From NCBI GenBank assembly GCA_002411345.1, contig DHSL01000046.1, positions 1 to 45,493 of the forward strand: a stretch of DNA of 45,493 nucleotides. The letters run 5' to 3'. A program made the position numbers and the translations under genes. This stretch comes from Bacteroidales bacterium UBA5287 (GTDB lineage: Bacteria > Bacteroidota > Bacteroidia > Bacteroidales > Dysgonomonadaceae). Below the pieces are notes generated by a model. The model did no database searches. It saw only the letters and a program-made list of their open reading frames with translations, and was not told the origin of the DNA. Positions 43,268 to 45,493 of the stretch are shown here, in pieces; positions within the stretch are counted from its first letter, which is position 1, and every line of letters begins with the position of its first letter.

Positions 43268-43612
43268 ATGCCAAGATCAGTCAATCATGTTGCTTCACGC
43301 AACCGCAGAAAAAAAGTTCTAAAACTAACAAGAGGCTATATTGGAGCGCGTAAAAACGTTTGGACAGTAGCCAAAAATACATGGGAAAAAGGTCTTCAAT
43401 ACGCTTATCGCGATCGTAAGAACAAAAAACGTAATTTCCGTGCATTATGGATTCAGCGTATCAATGCTGCAGCTCGTGCAAACGGAATGTCATACTCTCG
43501 ACTCATGGGCGCTTTGCACAAAAACGAAATAGAAATAAATCGTAAGGTACTGGCTGACTTAGCCATGAACCACCCAGAAGCATTCAAAGCCATTGTAGAT
43601 AAAGTCAAATAA
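43268..43612 (+). CDS. rplT: 50S ribosomal protein L20
   Basis: A 114-residue L20: MPRSVNHVASRNRRKKVLKL, then TRGYIGARKNVWTVAKN and FRALWIQRINAAARANGMSY. It binds 23S rRNA early in assembly and in several bacteria represses its own operon. The 101-base spacer from rpmI holds a hairpin-like motif similar to the rpmI leader. Confidence 0.97.
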   Translation: MPRSVNHVASRNRRKKVLKLTRGYIGARKNVWTVAKNTWEKGLQYAYRDRKNKKRNFRALWIQRINAAARANGMSYSRLMGALHKNEIEINRKVLADLAMNHPEAFKAIVDKVK

Positions 43613-43629
43613 ATAAAAAACTAAAGAAT

Positions 43630-43821
43630 ATGATTATCGTTCCAATAAAAGAAGGCGAAAACATTGAAAGAGCTTTAAAGAAATTTAAACGTAAATATGA
43701 AAAAACAGGCGTTGTAAAAGAACTACGCAGTCGTCAAGCTTTCAAAAAACCTTCAGTGGTGAATAGAAAGAAAAAAGAACACGCTGTTTACGTTCAAAAA
43801 ATGAATCAAAACAACGATTAA
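43630..43821 (+). CDS. rpsU: 30S ribosomal protein S21
   Basis: A 63-residue S21: MIIVPIKEGENIERALKKFK, RKYEKTGVVKELRSRQAF, ending in a lysine-rich tail. In Bacteroidetes S21, with S18 and S6, helps sequester the anti-Shine-Dalgarno end of 16S rRNA, which fits the scarcity of Shine-Dalgarno sites here. It starts 17 bases after rplT. Confidence 0.95.
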   Translation: MIIVPIKEGENIERALKKFKRKYEKTGVVKELRSRQAFKKPSVVNRKKKEHAVYVQKMNQNND

Positions 43822-43884
43822 ATTATTTGTTGTTCTACATTTTTATTTCTATCTTCGTAACACAAACTTAACAGTGGGTTTTAC

Positions 43885-44787
43885 ATGTTGATAGATAACT
43901 TCATAAAATATCTCCGTTATGAGAAAAATTATTCCTCTCATACGGAGATTTCTTATTTTAACGATCTCACCCAGTTTAAGAGCTTCATTGAAAACGAGGC
44001 ACAAAATCAGGGAGAAGATATTAAAATAACAGATATCGACAATGACCTTATTCGCCGTTGGATTGCTCAATTAATGGAACAACATCTTAAACCTCGTTCT
44101 GTTAGACGCAAATTAAGTGCTCTCAACTCATTTTATAAATACCTTATTAAAATAGGTGTTGTTACAAAAAATCAGGCAAAACTTGTTTCAGGTCCCAAAC
44201 TTGATAAGAAACTACCAGTTTTTGTCAAAAACAAGGATTTGGAATTTATCATTAACGATGAAAATGAATTCACTGATGATTTTGAAGGACATCGTAATAG
44301 ATTTCTTATAGATTTCTTTTATGTAACAGGAATGCGAAAAGCTGAATTAATAGGACTTAAAGATGAAGACGTTGATTTTAACAGCAAAACGATACGTGTT
44401 ACCGGTAAAGGTAATAAACAACGACTTATTCCTATTTCAGATGAAACACTTGATCATTTATCTGAATATATTACGTTAAGAAATAAAGAAATTAAGAACA
44501 AATCTATTGCACTATTTGTTAAAAAGAACGGAAACCCACTAGATCATAAACTCGTGTATGACATTGTACATAAACACCTCAGTAGAATTCCCACACTTTC
44601 AAAAAAAAGTCCACACGTACTGAGACACTCATTCGCAACTGAAATGTTGAACAATGGTGCAGAAATAAATGCTGTGAAAGAAATTTTAGGGCATCAAAGT
44701 TTAGCATCGACTGAAGTATACACACATGTCTCTCTTGAGGAACTTAAGAATATATATCAGAACGCTCACCCAAGAGCAAAAAAATGA
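43885..44787 (+). CDS. tyrosine recombinase XerC/XerD
   Basis: A 300-residue site-specific recombinase. The N-terminal SAM-like domain reads FIKYLRYEKNYSSHTEISYF and SVRRKLSALNSFYKYLIKIG. The catalytic residues are R151 (VTGMRKAEL), K175 (TGKGNK), H244 and R247 (HVLRHSFAT), H270 (ILGHQSL) and nucleophile Y279 (STEVYTHV). XerC/D resolve chromosome dimers at dif; which paralogue this is cannot be told here. No mobile-element context surrounds it, and rpsU upstream and hpf downstream (13 bases) are the normal Bacteroidales neighbours, which argues for the housekeeping enzyme rather than an integrase. Confidence 0.9.
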   Translation: MLIDNFIKYLRYEKNYSSHTEISYFNDLTQFKSFIENEAQNQGEDIKITDIDNDLIRRWIAQLMEQHLKPRSVRRKLSALNSFYKYLIKIGVVTKNQAKLVSGPKLDKKLPVFVKNKDLEFIINDENEFTDDFEGHRNRFLIDFFYVTGMRKAELIGLKDEDVDFNSKTIRVTGKGNKQRLIPISDETLDHLSEYITLRNKEIKNKSIALFVKKNGNPLDHKLVYDIVHKHLSRIPTLSKKSPHVLRHSFATEMLNNGAEINAVKEILGHQSLASTEVYTHVSLEELKNIYQNAHPRAKK

Positions 44788-44800
44788 AGGAGGAATTAAT

Positions 44801-45097
44801 ATGGAATTAAGAATCAGTTCAATCAATTTTGACGCTACAGAACAGCTTAAAGCGTTTACCGAGAAGAAAATGAAAAAATTAGAAAAGTTCAACGATTCAA
44901 TCATTGATATTGAAGTTGCTTTAAAAGTTATAAAACCAGAAACTGTAAAAAACAAGGAAGCTTCAATAAAAATGAACCTCAGAAACAGAGAAGCTTTTGC
45001 CAGCAAAATCGCTGATACATTTGAAGAAGCTATAGACTTGTGTTCCGAGGCTTTAGAAAAACAAATTATCAAAACGAAGGAGAAAAACGAAAGATAG
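44801..45097 (+). CDS. hpf: ribosome hibernation-promoting factor (HPF/RaiA)
   Basis: A 98-residue short HPF: MELRISSINFDATEQLKAFT, EKKMKKLEKFNDSIIDIEVA, then NKEASIKMNLRNREAFAS and DTFEEAIDLCSEALEKQI. It binds the 30S decoding region and silences ribosomes in stationary phase. The start at 44801 is set by a strong Shine-Dalgarno (aaggagga) 7 bases upstream, rare in this phylum; an upstream in-frame ATG at 44726 lies inside the recombinase gene. It lacks the C-terminal dimerisation extension of long HPF. Confidence 0.93.
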   Translation: MELRISSINFDATEQLKAFTEKKMKKLEKFNDSIIDIEVALKVIKPETVKNKEASIKMNLRNREAFASKIADTFEEAIDLCSEALEKQIIKTKEKNER

Positions 45098-45119
45098 TTC
45101 AAAAAAACTGAAACAATTT

Positions 45120-45150
45120 TTTGCTATATTAAAAATTATAATTACCTTTG
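45120..45150 (+). promoter_or_regulatory. Bacteroidetes-type promoter of the tRNA-Thr operon
   Basis: TTTG (45120-45123), 19 bases, TACCTTTG (45143-45150) is an excellent consensus match. The leader after it can fold a CGCTCT/AGAGCG stem (about 45160-45180) before tRNA-Thr. Confidence 0.75.
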
Positions 45151-45203
45151 CGACCGTTTCGCTCTTGAAATAGTAGAGCGAGGCGGTTAATCATCAAAAA
45201 CAA

Positions 45204-45277
45204 GCCTCTTTAGCTCAGTTGGCCAGAGCACGTGATTTGTAATCTCGGGGTCGTTGGTTCGAATCCGACAAGAGGCT
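45204..45277 (+). tRNA. tRNA-Thr (TGT)
   Basis: It starts GCCTCTTTAGCTCAGTTGG and its anticodon loop is TTTGTAA (anticodon TGT). The T arm is GTTGGTTCGAATCCGAC, and the acceptor is GCCTCTT/AAGAGGC with discriminator T. CCA is not encoded. It is the first tRNA of the cluster. Confidence 0.93.
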
Positions 45278-45344
45278 CAAAAGAAAACAAGGGATCAGTT
45301 ACTAATGGGTTTACTCATTTTCTAACAGAAGAAACAAAACAGAA

Positions 45345-45430
45345 GGGCAGTTACCAGAGTGGCCAAATGGGGCTGACTGTAACTCAGCTGGCTTACGCCT
45401 TCGGTGGTTCGAATCCACCTCTCTCCACCA
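45345..45430 (+). tRNA. tRNA-Tyr (GTA) with poorly paired acceptor stem
   Basis: It has D arm, anticodon arm CTGACTGTAACTCAG (anticodon GTA), a long variable arm, and T arm GGTGGTTCGAATCCACC with encoded CCA, as expected for bacterial tRNA-Tyr. The 5' acceptor strand is GGGCAGT, but the 3' strand is TCTCTCC instead of the complementary ACTGCCC; two positions mismatch (C4-C69, T7-T66) and one is G-T. The gene may be damaged, repaired after transcription, or misassembled. Confidence 0.75.
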
Positions 45431-45440
45431 TTTAATATAC

Positions 45441-45493
45441 GGGCCATTAGCTCAGTTGGTAGAGCACCTGACTCTTAATCAGGGCGTCCCGGG
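45441..45493 (+). tRNA. tRNA-Lys (CTT), truncated by window end
   Basis: It starts GGGCCATTAGCTCAGTTGG with anticodon arm CCTGACTCTTAATCAGG (anticodon CTT). The 3' part lies outside the window. Confidence 0.85.

Noticed and set aside
43885..44787. Integrase of a mobile element
   Set aside because: The gene sits between rpsU and hpf with no attachment repeats or other mobile genes, the normal place of the housekeeping Xer recombinase in Bacteroidales.
44726..44800. Earlier start for hpf
   Set aside because: It lies inside the recombinase gene; the strong Shine-Dalgarno fixes the start at 44801.
45232..45435. 67-codon plus-strand frame
   Set aside because: It lies across tRNA-Thr and tRNA-Tyr and is a false translation of them.

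Overview
The window reads as chromosome from a low-GC member of the Bacteroidetes, most likely order Bacteroidales. The family cannot be fixed from sequence alone; Dysgonomonadaceae or Porphyromonadaceae-like is a guess. Evidence: promoters of the Bacteroidetes type (TTTG, about 19 bp, TAnnTTTG) occur repeatedly, Shine-Dalgarno sites are scarce, and many genes are phylum-typical: an OstA-like LptA protein, a DUF4296 lipoprotein, a DksA-like protein lacking most zinc-finger cysteines, a GG-leader peptide, a GH106 rhamnosidase lipoprotein, and a thrS-infC-rpmI-rplT cluster followed by rpsU-xerD-hpf.

Region 1 (1-8400) is accessory and eroded. It holds a GG-leader protein carrying a low-complexity Gly/Ser/Tyr tract and an HEXXH metallopeptidase-like domain, two small unknown genes, an IS30 transposase 3' relic, the N-terminal stub of a sugar isomerase read in frame into a GC-richer GH106 alpha-L-rhamnosidase gene, a second IS30 relic (middle part), an outer-membrane barrel gene broken in a homopolymer, an unknown lipoprotein gene, and a possible IS256-type transposase scrap next to a strong terminator.

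Region 2 (8401-25535, nearly all minus strand) is housekeeping: tRNA-Leu and tRNA-Gly, an aldo/keto reductase, the envelope/repair set surA - ostA-like - mutL, an MFS permease, pyruvate phosphate dikinase, and an aminotransferase - ileS - dksA-like - lspA - DUF4296 series. IleRS is the long type and has GIHH where HIGH is expected.

Region 3 (25536-26700) is a gene-poor stretch with a 47-codon gene absent from ordinary ORF calls (Shine-Dalgarno, promoter, terminator and a 17-codon upstream ORF), a 13-unit array with an exact 11-bp period, and tRNA-Ser.

Region 4 (26701-40163) has mltG, ribF, a membrane protein, purD, a FabK/nitronate monooxygenase-type flavoprotein, a DPP-IV-type peptidase, an MBL-fold hydrolase, and a small surface-glycan cluster (flippase, an opposed DUF115/GT42-like gene, GT4, methyltransferase, GT2).

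Region 5 (40164-end, plus strand) is translational: thrS, infC, rpmI, rplT, rpsU, xerD/C, hpf, then tRNA-Thr, tRNA-Tyr (with a poorly paired acceptor stem) and a tRNA-Lys cut by the window end.
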